Source: Methylosinus sp. H3A (GTDB lineage: Bacteria; Pseudomonadota; Alphaproteobacteria; Rhizobiales; Beijerinckiaceae). Taken from it: 64,000 nucleotides of DNA. The stretch lies in contig NZ_JADNQW010000005.1 in the NCBI RefSeq assembly GCF_015709455.1, forward strand, positions 1,054,001-1,118,000. Direction: 5' to 3'. A model generated the notes under the pieces. The model searched no databases, was not told the DNA's origin, and was given only the letters and a program-made list of their open reading frames with translations. This document shows, piece by piece, positions 49,254 through 59,267 of this stretch. The position numbers were made by a program, and so were the translations under genes. The first letter of the stretch is position 1; each line of letters begins with the position of its first letter.

Positions 49254-52200
49254 TTACGAAGCGCTGTTCTGCCGTGACGGCGTCAGCGCATCGGGAATGG
49301 AAACTCGCCGCGGCATGCGCGCCTTGCTCATCAGCAGATAGATCACCGGCGTCGTATAGAGCGTGAGAATCTGGCTGAGCAGCAACCCGCCGACGATGGT
49401 GATGCCGAGCGGCCGGCGCAGATCCGTGCCGATGCCGGCGGCGAAAGCGAGCGGCAATGCGCCGAACATGGCCGCGAGCGTCGTCATCAGAATCGGGCGG
49501 AAGCGCTCCTTGGCGGCGAGCAGCGCGGCCTCACGCGGCGCGAGGCCGTCCTCACGCTCGGCGATCAGCGCGAAATCGACGAGCATGATGCCGTTCTTCT
49601 TCACTATGCCGATCAGCAGCAATATGCCGATGAAGGCGATCATCGAGAATTCGACGGCGAACATCTGCAAAGAGAGCAGCGCGCCGAGCCCTGCCGCCGG
49701 CAGAGTGGAAATGATCGTGACCGGATGCACGAGGCTCTCATAGAGCACGCCGAGAATGATATAGACGGCGAGCAGAGCGACGATGATCAATATGGTCATG
49801 CTGCGCCCCACCCTGCGCGCGTCGCCGGCCTCGCCCGCGAGCTCGCCGCGCAGCCCGCTCGGCGGATTCATCTCGGCGAAGGCGCGCTCGACCGCGACGC
49901 TCGCCGAGTCCAGCGTCTCCTCCGGCGCGAGATTGAATGTGATGGTGACGGCGGGCAGCGCACCCTGATGATTGACCACCATCGGCAAGGTCGAGCGCTC
50001 GAAGCGCGCGATGGCGCTCAAGGGGATCTGTCCGCCGGAGGCGCTGGACACATAGATTCCGGCGAGATCGCGCAGATCGCGCTGGCGCGTCGACGGCGCC
50101 TCCAGCACGGCGCGATATTGGTTGCGCTCGCCATAGATCACCGAATCCTGACGCTGGCCGAAAGCGCCATTCAGCGCGGCGTCCACGGCGGAGATCGGCA
50201 CGCCCAATCGCGAAGCGGCGTTGCGATCCACGGCCACTCTGGCGCTGAGACCGCCCTGCTGCCGATCGCTCGTGACATCGACGATCTGCGGAACCTTGCG
50301 CATTCGCGCGAGCACTTTCGGCGCCCATTCGGTCAATTCGGCGACATCGTCGTCGAGCAGAGTGAATTGATAAGCCGAGGCGCTCCAACGCGCATGGAGG
50401 AACACGTCCTGCGAGGGCGTCAGCATCACCTGCAGCCCGGCGACCTTGGCCAGCTCCTTGCGCAGCCGCGCGATCACCTGCTTGCTCGAGAGGCTGCGCT
50501 CCTCGCGCGGCTTCAGTCTTATGTTGAAGCGCCCCTGATTGAGCGCGGCGGTGAGCGCGCCGCCGCCGACCGACGAGCCGACGCCGGCGACATCCGGATC
50601 GGCCGAGATGATCGCCTCCGCCTGCTTCTGCAACCGGATCATTTCCGCGAAGGAGACGTCCGGGGACGCTTCCGTCGATCCGTTGACGAAGCCATTGTCG
50701 TCCTGCGGAAGATTTCCCTTCGGGATCGCCTGATAGAGATAGGCGGTCCAGCCGATGGTCCCGACGATGACGATGAGCGTCAGTCGCGGATGATCGATGA
50801 CGGGACGCAGGCTGCTCCCGTACCAATCGACGATTCTGCCCAGCGCGCCCTCGACGATGCGATCGAAACGCGAGCGACCGCTGTCGGCGACGAAGGGCGC
50901 CCAGGCGCAGACCATGGGCGTCACGGTGAGCGAGACCACCGTCGAAATGAGAATGGCGGAAGCGAGCGTGTAGGAGAATTCGCGCAGAAACCGGCCCATC
51001 AGCCCGTCCATGAAGATCAGAGGAACGAAGACCGCGATGAGCGAGAGCGAGATGGAGACGACGGTGAAGCCGATCTGCCGAGCGCCGATCAGCGCCGCCT
51101 CGAAACGGCTCTTGCCGCGCGCGACCCAGCTCTCGATATTCTCGATCATGACGATGGCGTCGTCGACGACGAAGCCGACAGAAACGGTGAGCGCCATCAA
51201 CGAGAGATTGTCGATGGAATAGCCCGCGACCCACATTGCCGCGCAAGTGCCGATGAGCGACAGCGGCAGAGTGACGCCCGCCGCGATCATGGGCGTCGCG
51301 CGGCGCAGGAAAATGAAGACGACGCCCATCACCATGGCGACGGAGAGCAGCAGCGTGCGCTGAATCTCGCCGACGCTGGCGCGGATCGTCTGCGTGCGAT
51401 CGGAGAGGAAGCCGATCTCGACGCCGGCGGGAATCCAGCGTTGGAGTTCCGGCAGCAGCGCTTTGATTTTCTCCACGACCTCATTGACATTGGCGTTGGG
51501 CTGACGCGCGACATTGATGAGAACGGCGGGCCTTCCATTGTACCAACCCGCGGCGAGGCGGTTGCGCACGCCGCGATCGACATTGGCGACGTCGCCGAGC
51601 TTGACGACGACGCCCTTCTCCGCCGAGACGACGACGCCACGAAAATCCTCCGGCGTCGCCAATTGGTCATTGGTCTCTATCGTCCAGCTGCGTTCGTCGC
51701 CGTCGAGCGAGCCGACGGCCGTGCGCACATTGGCCGTGGTGATCGCCGCCGCCACCTTGTCTATGCCGACGCCCATGACGGCGAGGCGCGCGGGATCGAG
51801 CTCTATGCGGATCGCCGGCTGCTCCGATCCGGCGATGCGCGCCTCGGCGACGCCGGGCACGCGCGCGATGCGCTGCGCGATGATGGAATCTGCGGCGTCG
51901 AAGATCACGCCGCTCGGCAGCGTGTCCGAGGTGAGCGCGAGGATCATCACCGGCTCCAACGCATCGGTGGATTTGCGCAAGTAAGGACGCTGCGGCATGT
52001 CGCTCGGCAGATCGGTCAGCGCGGCGTTGATCGCCGCCTGCACGTCGCGCGCCGCGGCGTCCAGGCTGCGGCCCATGTCGAACTGAACCAATATTCGGGA
52101 GGTTCCCGTCCAGCTCGCAGAGGTGATCTCGGTGACGCCCGCTATGGCGCCGAGCTGCCGCTCGAGCGGCGCTGCGACCGAGGCCGCCATCGTCGCCGGA

Positions 52201-52364
52201 TCGGCGCCGGGCCGGCTCGCCGACACGCTGACGGACGAATAATCGAGCGAAGGAAGCGAGGCGACGGGAAGGAACAGATAGGCGACGCAGCCGACGACGA
52301 ACAGCGCGATGGCGAGCAGAGTCGTACCGACCGGCCGACGGATGAAAGGTTCCGAAATATTCAT
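49254..52364 (-). CDS. RND efflux pump subunit, MdtC-like
   Basis: A 1036-residue HAE1-type RND protein with twelve TM helices and two large periplasmic loops. It starts MNISEPFIRRPVGTTLLAIA. TM4 carries the proton-relay aspartates in VGFVVDDAIVMIENIESWVA, and late motifs include IGIVKKNGIMLVDFALIAER and RPILMTTLAAMFGALPLAFA. It is most like MdtC, partner of MdtB in heterotrimeric pumps. Its ATG overlaps the stop of the first RND gene (ATGA at 52361-52364). It is the last gene of the leftward MbnP/TonB block. Confidence 0.88.
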   Translation of the reverse strand: MNISEPFIRRPVGTTLLAIALFVVGCVAYLFLPVASLPSLDYSSVSVSASRPGADPATMAASVAAPLERQLGAIAGVTEITSASWTGTSRILVQFDMGRSLDAAARDVQAAINAALTDLPSDMPQRPYLRKSTDALEPVMILALTSDTLPSGVIFDAADSIIAQRIARVPGVAEARIAGSEQPAIRIELDPARLAVMGVGIDKVAAAITTANVRTAVGSLDGDERSWTIETNDQLATPEDFRGVVVSAEKGVVVKLGDVANVDRGVRNRLAAGWYNGRPAVLINVARQPNANVNEVVEKIKALLPELQRWIPAGVEIGFLSDRTQTIRASVGEIQRTLLLSVAMVMGVVFIFLRRATPMIAAGVTLPLSLIGTCAAMWVAGYSIDNLSLMALTVSVGFVVDDAIVMIENIESWVARGKSRFEAALIGARQIGFTVVSISLSLIAVFVPLIFMDGLMGRFLREFSYTLASAILISTVVSLTVTPMVCAWAPFVADSGRSRFDRIVEGALGRIVDWYGSSLRPVIDHPRLTLIVIVGTIGWTAYLYQAIPKGNLPQDDNGFVNGSTEASPDVSFAEMIRLQKQAEAIISADPDVAGVGSSVGGGALTAALNQGRFNIRLKPREERSLSSKQVIARLRKELAKVAGLQVMLTPSQDVFLHARWSASAYQFTLLDDDVAELTEWAPKVLARMRKVPQIVDVTSDRQQGGLSARVAVDRNAASRLGVPISAVDAALNGAFGQRQDSVIYGERNQYRAVLEAPSTRQRDLRDLAGIYVSSASGGQIPLSAIARFERSTLPMVVNHQGALPAVTITFNLAPEETLDSASVAVERAFAEMNPPSGLRGELAGEAGDARRVGRSMTILIIVALLAVYIILGVLYESLVHPVTIISTLPAAGLGALLSLQMFAVEFSMIAFIGILLLIGIVKKNGIMLVDFALIAEREDGLAPREAALLAAKERFRPILMTTLAAMFGALPLAFAAGIGTDLRRPLGITIVGGLLLSQILTLYTTPVIYLLMSKARMPRRVSIPDALTPSRQNSAS

Positions 52365-55300
52365 TCCGCGGCCTCCCTGCGCAGCGCGACGATGCGGCTG
52401 GAATCGGGCGGAGGCGCGCCGCCGCCGAGCCGCGCGCGGAGCCTCTCCACGCCGAGATAGATGACCGGCGTCGTATAGAGGGTAAGCAGCTGCGAGAGCA
52501 GCAGGCCGCCGATGATGGCGACGCCGAGCGGAATGCGCAGCTCCGAGCCCGGCCCATGCGAGAGGGCGAGCGGCAGCGCGCCGAGCAGAGCGGCGAGCGT
52601 CGTCATCATGATGGGCCGAAAGCGCAGACGCGCCGCGGTCACTATCGCCTCGCGCGGCGACAGACCTTCGCGGTCGAGCTCGAGCGCGAAATCGATCATC
52701 ATGATCGCATTCTTCTTCACTATACCCATCAGCAGCAGCACGCCGATGAGCGCGACGATCGACATGTCGAGCCGAAAGACCATCAACGCGAGCAGCGCGC
52801 CGACGCCGGCCGAAGGCAGAGTGGTGAGCACGGTGAAGGGATGAGCGAAGCTCTCATAGAGCACGCCGAGCACCACATAAATGGTGAGCAAGGCCGCGAG
52901 AATGAGCCAAGGCTCGCTCTCCAGCGATTTTTGGAATTCGGCCGCATCGGCGGAAAAGACGCCGGTGACGGCGCCGGCGAGGCCGATCTCACGCTCGGCG
53001 CGTGAGACCGCGTCCACCGCCTCGCCGAGCGAGACGCCGCTCGCAAGATCGAAGCTGATCGTCGCCGCGGGGAATTGATCGAGATGCGCGACGGAGAGCG
53101 GCGCGGTCGTCTCCTCGACGCGCACGAAAGCGCCGAGCGGCGTCTGCGGGCCGCCGCCCGGCGGCGAGACATAGAGCTTTTCGAGCGCGCGCGGCCCACG
53201 CAAATATTGCGGCGCCGCCTCGAGCACGACGCGATATTGATTGGCTTGGCCATAAATGGTGGAGACCTGCCGCTGGCCGAAAGCGTCGTTGAGAATATCG
53301 TCGACGTTCTGCGCGGAAATGCCGAGGCGGCCCATCTTCTCGCGATCGATGCGCACGAAAGCGCGCAAGCCGCCGTCCTGTGTCTCGCCCGCGACATTGC
53401 GCAGCGCCGGCTCGCTGCGCAGCTTCGCGAGGAGCTTGCCCGCAGAATCCAAAAGCTCGCGGCGATTGGCGGAGGTGAGCGTATATTGATATTGCGAGCG
53501 GCTGGCGCGCGTCGTGATCTGTATGTCCTGCACCGGCTGCGCATAGGCGGTGACGCCGGGTATGCGGTCCATCGCCGTCTTCAGCCGATCGGCGATCTCA
53601 TCGGCGGAGGCGGCGCGTTCATCCTTGGGCTTCAGCGTCGCGGTGAGGCGACCGACATTGGCGGTGGCGTTGAGCGGCCCGACGCCGAGCACAGAGACGA
53701 CGCCGGTCACATCCGCGTCCTTGCGCGCGATCGCCGCCGCCTCGGCCTGCAGGCGCCGCATGATCTCGAAGGAGGCGTCCGGCGGACCCTCCATCACAAT
53801 CGAGAGCAGGCTCGTGTCCTGACGCGGCAGAAAGCCTTTCGGCATGACGACATAGAGCGCGATGGTGACCGCGAGCGTCGCGCCTGTGAGGATCAGAATG
53901 AAGCGCTGGCGGCCCATCGCCCAATCGAGCGTCGTCTCATAGAGACGATCGAGCCGCGCGGAAAATCCGCCGGAGCGATGATCGCTCCCGCCGCCGCGCA
54001 ACACTCTGGCGCAGAGCATGGGCGTCAGAGTGAGCGAGATCGCCGCTGAGGCGACGACCGCGATCGTGAGGGTGAGCGCGAATTCACGAAACATGCGCCC
54101 GACGACGCCGGTCATGAACAGCAGCGGAATGAAGACGGCGATGAGCGAGACGGTGAGCGAAACAACGGTGAAGCCGATCTCGCGCGCGCCGTCGAGCGAA
54201 GCGCGCAGCGGCGTCTTGCCGCCCTCCATGCCTCGCACGATATTCTCGATCATCACAATGGCGTCGTCGACGATGAAGCCGGCGCCGATGGTGAGCGCCA
54301 TCAGCGACAGATTGTCGAGCGAAAAGCCGGCGCCCCACATCACCGCGAAGGTGACGATGATCGACAGCGGCAGGCTGACGCCGGCGATGATGGTCGCCCG
54401 CGCGCTGCGCAGAAAAAGGTAGACGACGAGCACGACGAGCGCCGCGGACATCGCCAGGGTGAATTCCACATCGGCGATGGAGGCGCGGATCGTATCGGTG
54501 CGGTCGGAGACGACGTCCAGCGTCATGCCGGCCGGCAGCGCGCGGCGCAGAAAGGGAAGCTGCCGCTTCACCAGCTCCACCGTATCGATGATATTGGCGC
54601 CGGGTTGACGCGCGACGTCGAGCACGACCGATTGCTCGCCGTCGAACCAGGCGCCGACGCGGGAATCCTCTAACCCGTCGACGACATCGGCGACGTCGCC
54701 GAGCATCAAAGGCGCGCCATTGCGCCAGGCGATCACCAGAGTCTTATATTGCTCGGCGGCGAGAATCTGATCATTGACCTCGAGCGTATAGGACTGGCGC
54801 GCGCCGTCGAGCGCGCCTTTCGCGCCAGATATATTGGCCGAGGCGACCGCCTGACGCAGATCCTCCATGTTGAGATTATTGGCCGCGAGCCGCGCGAGAT
54901 CGGCCCTTATGCGTATGGCCGGGCGCACGCCGCCTTCCACCGACACGCGGCCGACGCCCGCGACCTGCGATAGGCGCGGCGCGATCACCGTGTCGGCGAG
55001 ATCGGAGAGATCGCGCAAGCTCGCGGTCGGCGAGCGCAGCGTGAGCGCCATGACCGGCGTGTCCGCCGGATTCACCTTGGCGTAGATCGGCGGATAGGGA
55101 AGATTGCGCGGCAGCGTCGACGCTGCGGAATTGATCGCCTGCTGCACATCCTGAGCGGCGGCGTCTATGTCGCGATCCAGCGCGAATTGCAGCGTGATCT
55201 GCGAGAGGCCGAAGGAGCTCTGCGACGACATGGAGGAGAGCGACGGGATTTGCCCGAACTGCCGCTCGAGCGAGGCCGTCACCAGAGCCGCGATCGTATC

Positions 55301-55468
55301 CGGATTGGCGCCGGGCAGGCGCGTCGTCACCTGAATGGTGGGGAAGTCCATCTGCGGCAGGGGCGCGATCGAAAGGCGCAGAAAGCCGAGCGCGCCGGCG
55401 AGCAGCAGAGCGAAGGCGAGCAGCGATGTGGCGACGGGCCGCTCGATGAAAGGCGCCGATATATTCAT
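52361..55468 (-). CDS. RND efflux pump subunit, MdtB-like
   Basis: A 1035-residue HAE1-type RND protein paralogous to the next gene: N-terminus MNISAPFIERPVATSLLAFA, TM4 proton-relay IGAGFIVDDAIVMIENIVRG, and LIGVLLLMGIVKKNAIMMID with RPIMMTTLAALLGALPLALS near the C-terminus. The start at 55468 gives the normal RND N-terminus and lies 10 bp after the membrane-fusion protein stop. With the fusion protein and MdtC-like subunit it should form a tripartite exporter; an outer-membrane TolC is not encoded nearby. HAE1 features favour an organic substrate such as a metallophore over free metal ions. Confidence 0.88.
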   Translation of the reverse strand: MNISAPFIERPVATSLLAFALLLAGALGFLRLSIAPLPQMDFPTIQVTTRLPGANPDTIAALVTASLERQFGQIPSLSSMSSQSSFGLSQITLQFALDRDIDAAAQDVQQAINSAASTLPRNLPYPPIYAKVNPADTPVMALTLRSPTASLRDLSDLADTVIAPRLSQVAGVGRVSVEGGVRPAIRIRADLARLAANNLNMEDLRQAVASANISGAKGALDGARQSYTLEVNDQILAAEQYKTLVIAWRNGAPLMLGDVADVVDGLEDSRVGAWFDGEQSVVLDVARQPGANIIDTVELVKRQLPFLRRALPAGMTLDVVSDRTDTIRASIADVEFTLAMSAALVVLVVYLFLRSARATIIAGVSLPLSIIVTFAVMWGAGFSLDNLSLMALTIGAGFIVDDAIVMIENIVRGMEGGKTPLRASLDGAREIGFTVVSLTVSLIAVFIPLLFMTGVVGRMFREFALTLTIAVVASAAISLTLTPMLCARVLRGGGSDHRSGGFSARLDRLYETTLDWAMGRQRFILILTGATLAVTIALYVVMPKGFLPRQDTSLLSIVMEGPPDASFEIMRRLQAEAAAIARKDADVTGVVSVLGVGPLNATANVGRLTATLKPKDERAASADEIADRLKTAMDRIPGVTAYAQPVQDIQITTRASRSQYQYTLTSANRRELLDSAGKLLAKLRSEPALRNVAGETQDGGLRAFVRIDREKMGRLGISAQNVDDILNDAFGQRQVSTIYGQANQYRVVLEAAPQYLRGPRALEKLYVSPPGGGPQTPLGAFVRVEETTAPLSVAHLDQFPAATISFDLASGVSLGEAVDAVSRAEREIGLAGAVTGVFSADAAEFQKSLESEPWLILAALLTIYVVLGVLYESFAHPFTVLTTLPSAGVGALLALMVFRLDMSIVALIGVLLLMGIVKKNAIMMIDFALELDREGLSPREAIVTAARLRFRPIMMTTLAALLGALPLALSHGPGSELRIPLGVAIIGGLLLSQLLTLYTTPVIYLGVERLRARLGGGAPPPDSSRIVALRREAAE

Positions 55469-55478
55469 TGCGCGCGGC

Positions 55479-56768
55479 TCATTTCTTCTCGCCTTCCGCG
55501 CGCTTTCGGCGCTTCTCGCCGCCGTCGCGCGGCGCCTCGCTCTCGGCGACGCGCACCTTGGAGCCGCCGGCGAGACGCGAGAAGCCGGAGACGATGACCT
55601 GCTCATTCGCGCCGAGCTCGGAGTCCAGCACCGCGATGGCTTCGTCCTGGCGCCGCGTCACGACATTGCGCAGCACCGCCGTTCCATCCGCGCCGAGCAG
55701 ATAGATGAATGCGCCATTGGCGCCGCGCTGCACGGCGAGGCTCGGCACGGTGACGGCGTTGGCGATCATATCGACCGTCACGCGCACATTGACGAACTGC
55801 CCCGGCCAGAGAGCGAGATCGGGATTTTGAAACACCGCCTTCACGCGCACCGTCCCGGTCTGCGCGTCGATCTGATTGTCGATGACCGCCAATTCTCCGG
55901 TCTCGATCACCGTGGAATTATCCGCGGCGAGCGCGGCGACCTTCGCATGGCCCGCCGCCTGCGCCTTTTGCAGCTGCGGCAGCGATTGCTGCGGAACGGT
56001 GAACACCACCCATAGCGGCTTCAGCTGCGTGACGACGACGATGCCGGTCTGATCCGATTTGTGCAGAATATTGCCGACATCGACGAGACGAATGCCGGTG
56101 CGCCCGTCTATGGGCGAGCGGATCGTCGCGTAATCGAGCGTCGTTTCGGCATTGTCGATCGCAGCCTTGTCGGCGCGCAGCTGCGCCTCGAGCTGAGCCA
56201 CCAGCGCCTGCTGCGTCGCCGCCTGCTGCTGCGAGCCGAAATTGGCGGCCGCGAGCTTGCGATAGCGCTGCGCATCGACGCGCGCATTGGCGAGATTGGC
56301 CTCGTCCTGCGCCATTTTGGCGACGGCCTGATCATATTGCGCTTTGTAGATCGACGGATCGATGCGCGCGAGCACGTCGCCGCGTTTCACCTCCTGCCCC
56401 TCGGCGAAGGAGAGCTCGATCAGCCGCCCGTCCACCTGCGTGCGCGCGGTGACGGTGTTGAGCGCCTGCACCGTGCCCACGGCGTCGAGCGTCACCGGCA
56501 CATCGGCGAGACGGACGAGCGCGACCGAGACCGTCACCGCCATTTGATCGCGTCGCTTGTCGCCCGCGGCGCCCTCGTGCGCCGGCGCCTCGGCCGCGCC
56601 GAAGACGCGCCAAGCGATCGCTCCGCCGATGACGAATGTCAGCAGCAGAGCGATCGTCGCGCGGCGCCGGCCCGCGAAGATTTTTCCGATGAGAGCCTTT
56701 CGGCTCTGCGCGGCGACGGCGTTGTCCACGCCCTGCGCCGCGCGCTCTTTTCTCAGGACCAAACGCAT
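55479..56768 (-). CDS. RND periplasmic adaptor (membrane-fusion protein), MdtA-like
   Basis: A 429-residue adaptor with one N-terminal TM anchor (RATIALLLTFVIGGAIAWRV), split lipoyl domains (VTLDAVGTVQALNTVTARTQ and TTLDYATIRSPIDGRTGIRL), an alpha-helical hairpin (about 150-215, with QQQAATQQALVAQLEAQLRA), and beta-barrel and membrane-proximal domains. The C-terminal tail is very basic (GGEKRRKRAEGEKK). The start at 56768 matches the family; it is 19 bp after the mbnP stop. It links the MdtB/MdtC-like pump to an outer-membrane channel. Confidence 0.88.
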   Translation of the reverse strand: MRLVLRKERAAQGVDNAVAAQSRKALIGKIFAGRRRATIALLLTFVIGGAIAWRVFGAAEAPAHEGAAGDKRRDQMAVTVSVALVRLADVPVTLDAVGTVQALNTVTARTQVDGRLIELSFAEGQEVKRGDVLARIDPSIYKAQYDQAVAKMAQDEANLANARVDAQRYRKLAAANFGSQQQAATQQALVAQLEAQLRADKAAIDNAETTLDYATIRSPIDGRTGIRLVDVGNILHKSDQTGIVVVTQLKPLWVVFTVPQQSLPQLQKAQAAGHAKVAALAADNSTVIETGELAVIDNQIDAQTGTVRVKAVFQNPDLALWPGQFVNVRVTVDMIANAVTVPSLAVQRGANGAFIYLLGADGTAVLRNVVTRRQDEAIAVLDSELGANEQVIVSGFSRLAGGSKVRVAESEAPRDGGEKRRKRAEGEKK

Positions 56769-56787
56769 TCTGAACGCCCTATTCGCG

Positions 56788-57855
56788 TTAGTTGGCCGCC
56801 AGAATCTTCGGCCCGACGCGGAAGATGCGCTGCGGAACGGCCGAAGGCTTGCCGATATCATTCATGTCCGGCGCGCTCTCCTTGAAGCGCAGGCCCGCGA
56901 CCTCATACAGCGGACCGCATTCCGGATCGGCGAGCCCGCTCATGCAGCCGGTGGCGCCGCCGGCGTCATGCGAGAGATCGACGCCGGCGAGCAGCGCCTC
57001 GAGATCGAGAATCACATGCTGCTTGGCGGGATCGAAAGCATCGAAGCGCACGGCGATGCGATTGGGCGCGGCGCAGCTCGCGATCTCGCCGGTGAGCGGA
57101 TCGCCTTTGCAGCCGGTGGAGCCGAAATGCATCATCCAAGTAGAAGCGGTGATGGTGCCGTCGCCATTGACGCGCGGCTGCTCCTTCTCCTTGGGCGCCT
57201 CCAATTTGACGATCGCCTCGAGCCGCGCGGCCTCGGCGGCGCTCGGCGCGGCGGGCGCCTCCCTCGGCAGACGCGCCGAGGGCGCCTTGCGCATGACGCC
57301 GCCTTCGGGCTCCAGCTCTATGGCGATGAACTTGCGGCCGGCCTGCCAGCCCCAATTCATGCCCTGCACGTCCAGCGGCGCCGGAGCGGTGGCGAGATTG
57401 GAATGATTGAGCGCGACATCATTCCCTTGTGCGTCCTTCGCCAGGCTCGGCACGCCGACGGTGAAGACGAGGCCCTTGTATTTGCCGACAGGAACGCCGC
57501 CCGTGATGACGTCATTGGCGCCGCGCGTGCCCTTGCAGCGGCCCTTCTGATTTTCGAAATCGATCAGCGCGACATGAGGGTTCTGCCAATCATTGCTGTC
57601 GAGCGCGACCGGCGTCTCCTTGCCGTCGGCGTCGATGAGCGCGAGATTGGAGACATAGAAGCGCGCGTCGCGCAATTGCGCGGCGACTTTCGTCACGCCG
57701 AGCGCGGCGATGGGCTTGCCGCATTCGACCGGAGCGCCGCCCGCCTGAAAGGCGAAGTGAATGGCGACGTCCTGCCGAACGGCGGGCGACGCCGCTTGAG
57801 CCGGAAAGGCGGCGAGAAGCAAGGGCAATAGGGCGGTCTTGTGATAGGCGCGCAT
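56788..57855 (-). CDS. mbnP: MbnP/CorA-family periplasmic copper-binding protein
   Basis: A 355-residue exported protein (signal peptide about residues 1-21). Family features: HFAFQAGGAPVECGKPI, LRDARFYVSNLALIDADG, DWQNPHVALIDFENQKGRC, the Trp motif QGMNWGWQAGRKFIAIE (W168, W170) and Cys pairs C45/C107, C249/C261 and C304/C313, the four-Cys pairs being in the C-terminal half. In known members a Trp is oxidised to kynurenine by the dihaem enzyme MbnH and contributes to Cu(I) binding. No MbnH gene is adjacent. An Ala/Pro/Glu-rich segment at about 183-230 separates the two halves. GAGGAG precedes the ATG; co-transcribed with PepSY and the RND genes. Confidence 0.88.
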   Translation of the reverse strand: MRAYHKTALLPLLLAAFPAQAASPAVRQDVAIHFAFQAGGAPVECGKPIAALGVTKVAAQLRDARFYVSNLALIDADGKETPVALDSNDWQNPHVALIDFENQKGRCKGTRGANDVITGGVPVGKYKGLVFTVGVPSLAKDAQGNDVALNHSNLATAPAPLDVQGMNWGWQAGRKFIAIELEPEGGVMRKAPSARLPREAPAAPSAAEAARLEAIVKLEAPKEKEQPRVNGDGTITASTWMMHFGSTGCKGDPLTGEIASCAAPNRIAVRFDAFDPAKQHVILDLEALLAGVDLSHDAGGATGCMSGLADPECGPLYEVAGLRFKESAPDMNDIGKPSAVPQRIFRVGPKILAAN

Positions 57856-57887
57856 ATTTTTCTCCTCTTACTCGATGATGCTGCGGA

Positions 57888-59225
57888 TCAATGTGATTTT
57901 TCGACGAAGGCCATTGCAGGGATGGACACGGCGGCCGGCTTGGCCGGCGCGCGCGCCGCGGAGGCGACGCGGGCGGCGCGCTTCTTCCACCAAATGTAGA
58001 CGCCGGTGACAGAGAGCATGACGACGCCGACGCCGAGCACGCAGACGAAGATGCGGAACCAGAGGCCGAACAGATTGGCGAGATGCATCTCGACGATCCA
58101 GGTAGTGAATGTGTTGCCGGAATGCTGTCCCGTCGGCGTGCGCAGCGAACGGAACGCGCCGCTCGACGCGTCGAAGACGACGCTGGTGCGGCCGAATTTC
58201 AGGCCGATGTCGCGGCTGGAGCGCACCGAATATGTGTAGCTGTTCGGCGCTTCCTGATAGGTGAGGCGAAACGGCCGCTCCACGGTGAAGCCGCCCTCGC
58301 GCGCTTGCTCGGCCATGAGGATCTCGCCGAGCGCCTGGGCGCGTTCAAAGCTCATCGGCTCCTTTTCCGCCTTGTGCATTTTCGCGCCCATGGATTTGCC
58401 ATGCGCCATCGGCGCCGGCGCGTCGAAATCGGAGATGGCGCGCATCACCGGATTATAGACGTCGCGCATGTTGAAATAGACGCTGGACCAGCCGAACAGC
58501 AGCAGCACGGCGAACATCCACAGGCCGAAGGCGCGGTGCAGATCGAGATTGACGCGATAGAAGGAGCCGCTGAGCTTGACGAGCCATGCGGGCTTCCAGC
58601 GCGCGAGCCAGCTCTTGCGATTGCCCTTGCCGGTGGAAATCGGCAGAGTGAGATAGAGCCCGTTGAAGCAATCGATCGTCCAGACGACGGCGACGATTCC
58701 GAGAATCCAGCCGCCCCATTCGCCCATGGCGAGACGGAAATGCAGCCGATCGACGAAAGGCATGATTCCCGGGCCGCTGGTAATCGGCGGCTCCTTGTCC
58801 AGCCTGCCGAGCTCCTCGCCGGTGACGGGATCGAGATAGAGATGATCGAAGCCGAGCGGCGGCGGCTCGGGACGCGTTCCGAGCACATATTCGTCGCCGA
58901 CGACGGGATCCGCAAAGACCTCGCTATAGTCTGGAACCAGCGGCAATTGACGCGGCGTCATCGAGACGCGCGCGGTCCCCGGCTGCACGAAGGAGACTTG
59001 CGTCGCGCGGCCCGCGCGAACCAGCGTCTCCGCGCGGCGCGCGAGCTCGCCGAGCGAGAGCGTCTCGCCCTCGCGCGGACCGGGATAGATCTGCGGCGCG
59101 AGCAAATGATTGAGCTCCGGCAGAAAGGCGAGAAGACTGCCCGTCGCGCCGACGACGATCAAGAATCCGGCCATGAGCAGACCGGTCCAGCGATGAAGAA
59201 AAGCCCAGAAATTCCTCGTTATCAT
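57888..59225 (-). CDS. PepSY-associated TM protein (putative membrane reductase)
   Basis: A 445-residue PepSY_TM protein with four main TM helices. Histidines suited to haem or metal binding sit in them: H11 (AFLHRWTGLLMAG), VDRLHFRLAMG, VNLDLHRAFGLWMFAV and EMHLANLFGLWFRIFV. The two periplasmic PepSY-like domains lie between. Members next to TonB receptors (FpvG-like) reduce metal carried by a metallophore in the periplasm. It sits 42 bp after the TonB receptor and 32 bp before mbnP, so a ferric or cupric reductase role fits. The Met/His-rich loop HGKSMGAKMHKAEKEPM might contact metal. Confidence 0.82.
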   Translation of the reverse strand: MITRNFWAFLHRWTGLLMAGFLIVVGATGSLLAFLPELNHLLAPQIYPGPREGETLSLGELARRAETLVRAGRATQVSFVQPGTARVSMTPRQLPLVPDYSEVFADPVVGDEYVLGTRPEPPPLGFDHLYLDPVTGEELGRLDKEPPITSGPGIMPFVDRLHFRLAMGEWGGWILGIVAVVWTIDCFNGLYLTLPISTGKGNRKSWLARWKPAWLVKLSGSFYRVNLDLHRAFGLWMFAVLLLFGWSSVYFNMRDVYNPVMRAISDFDAPAPMAHGKSMGAKMHKAEKEPMSFERAQALGEILMAEQAREGGFTVERPFRLTYQEAPNSYTYSVRSSRDIGLKFGRTSVVFDASSGAFRSLRTPTGQHSGNTFTTWIVEMHLANLFGLWFRIFVCVLGVGVVMLSVTGVYIWWKKRAARVASAARAPAKPAAVSIPAMAFVEKSH

Positions 59226-59267
59226 GATCAGTCTCCCTCGATTGCGGGATCGTTATGATGCGGCTCC

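Noticed and set aside
49725..52460. Long rightward open frame (about 900 codons) opposite the RND genes
   Set aside because: It is antisense to clear RND domains, very rich in Arg, Asp and His, and lacks a ribosome-binding site or family motifs; an effect of high GC codon use.
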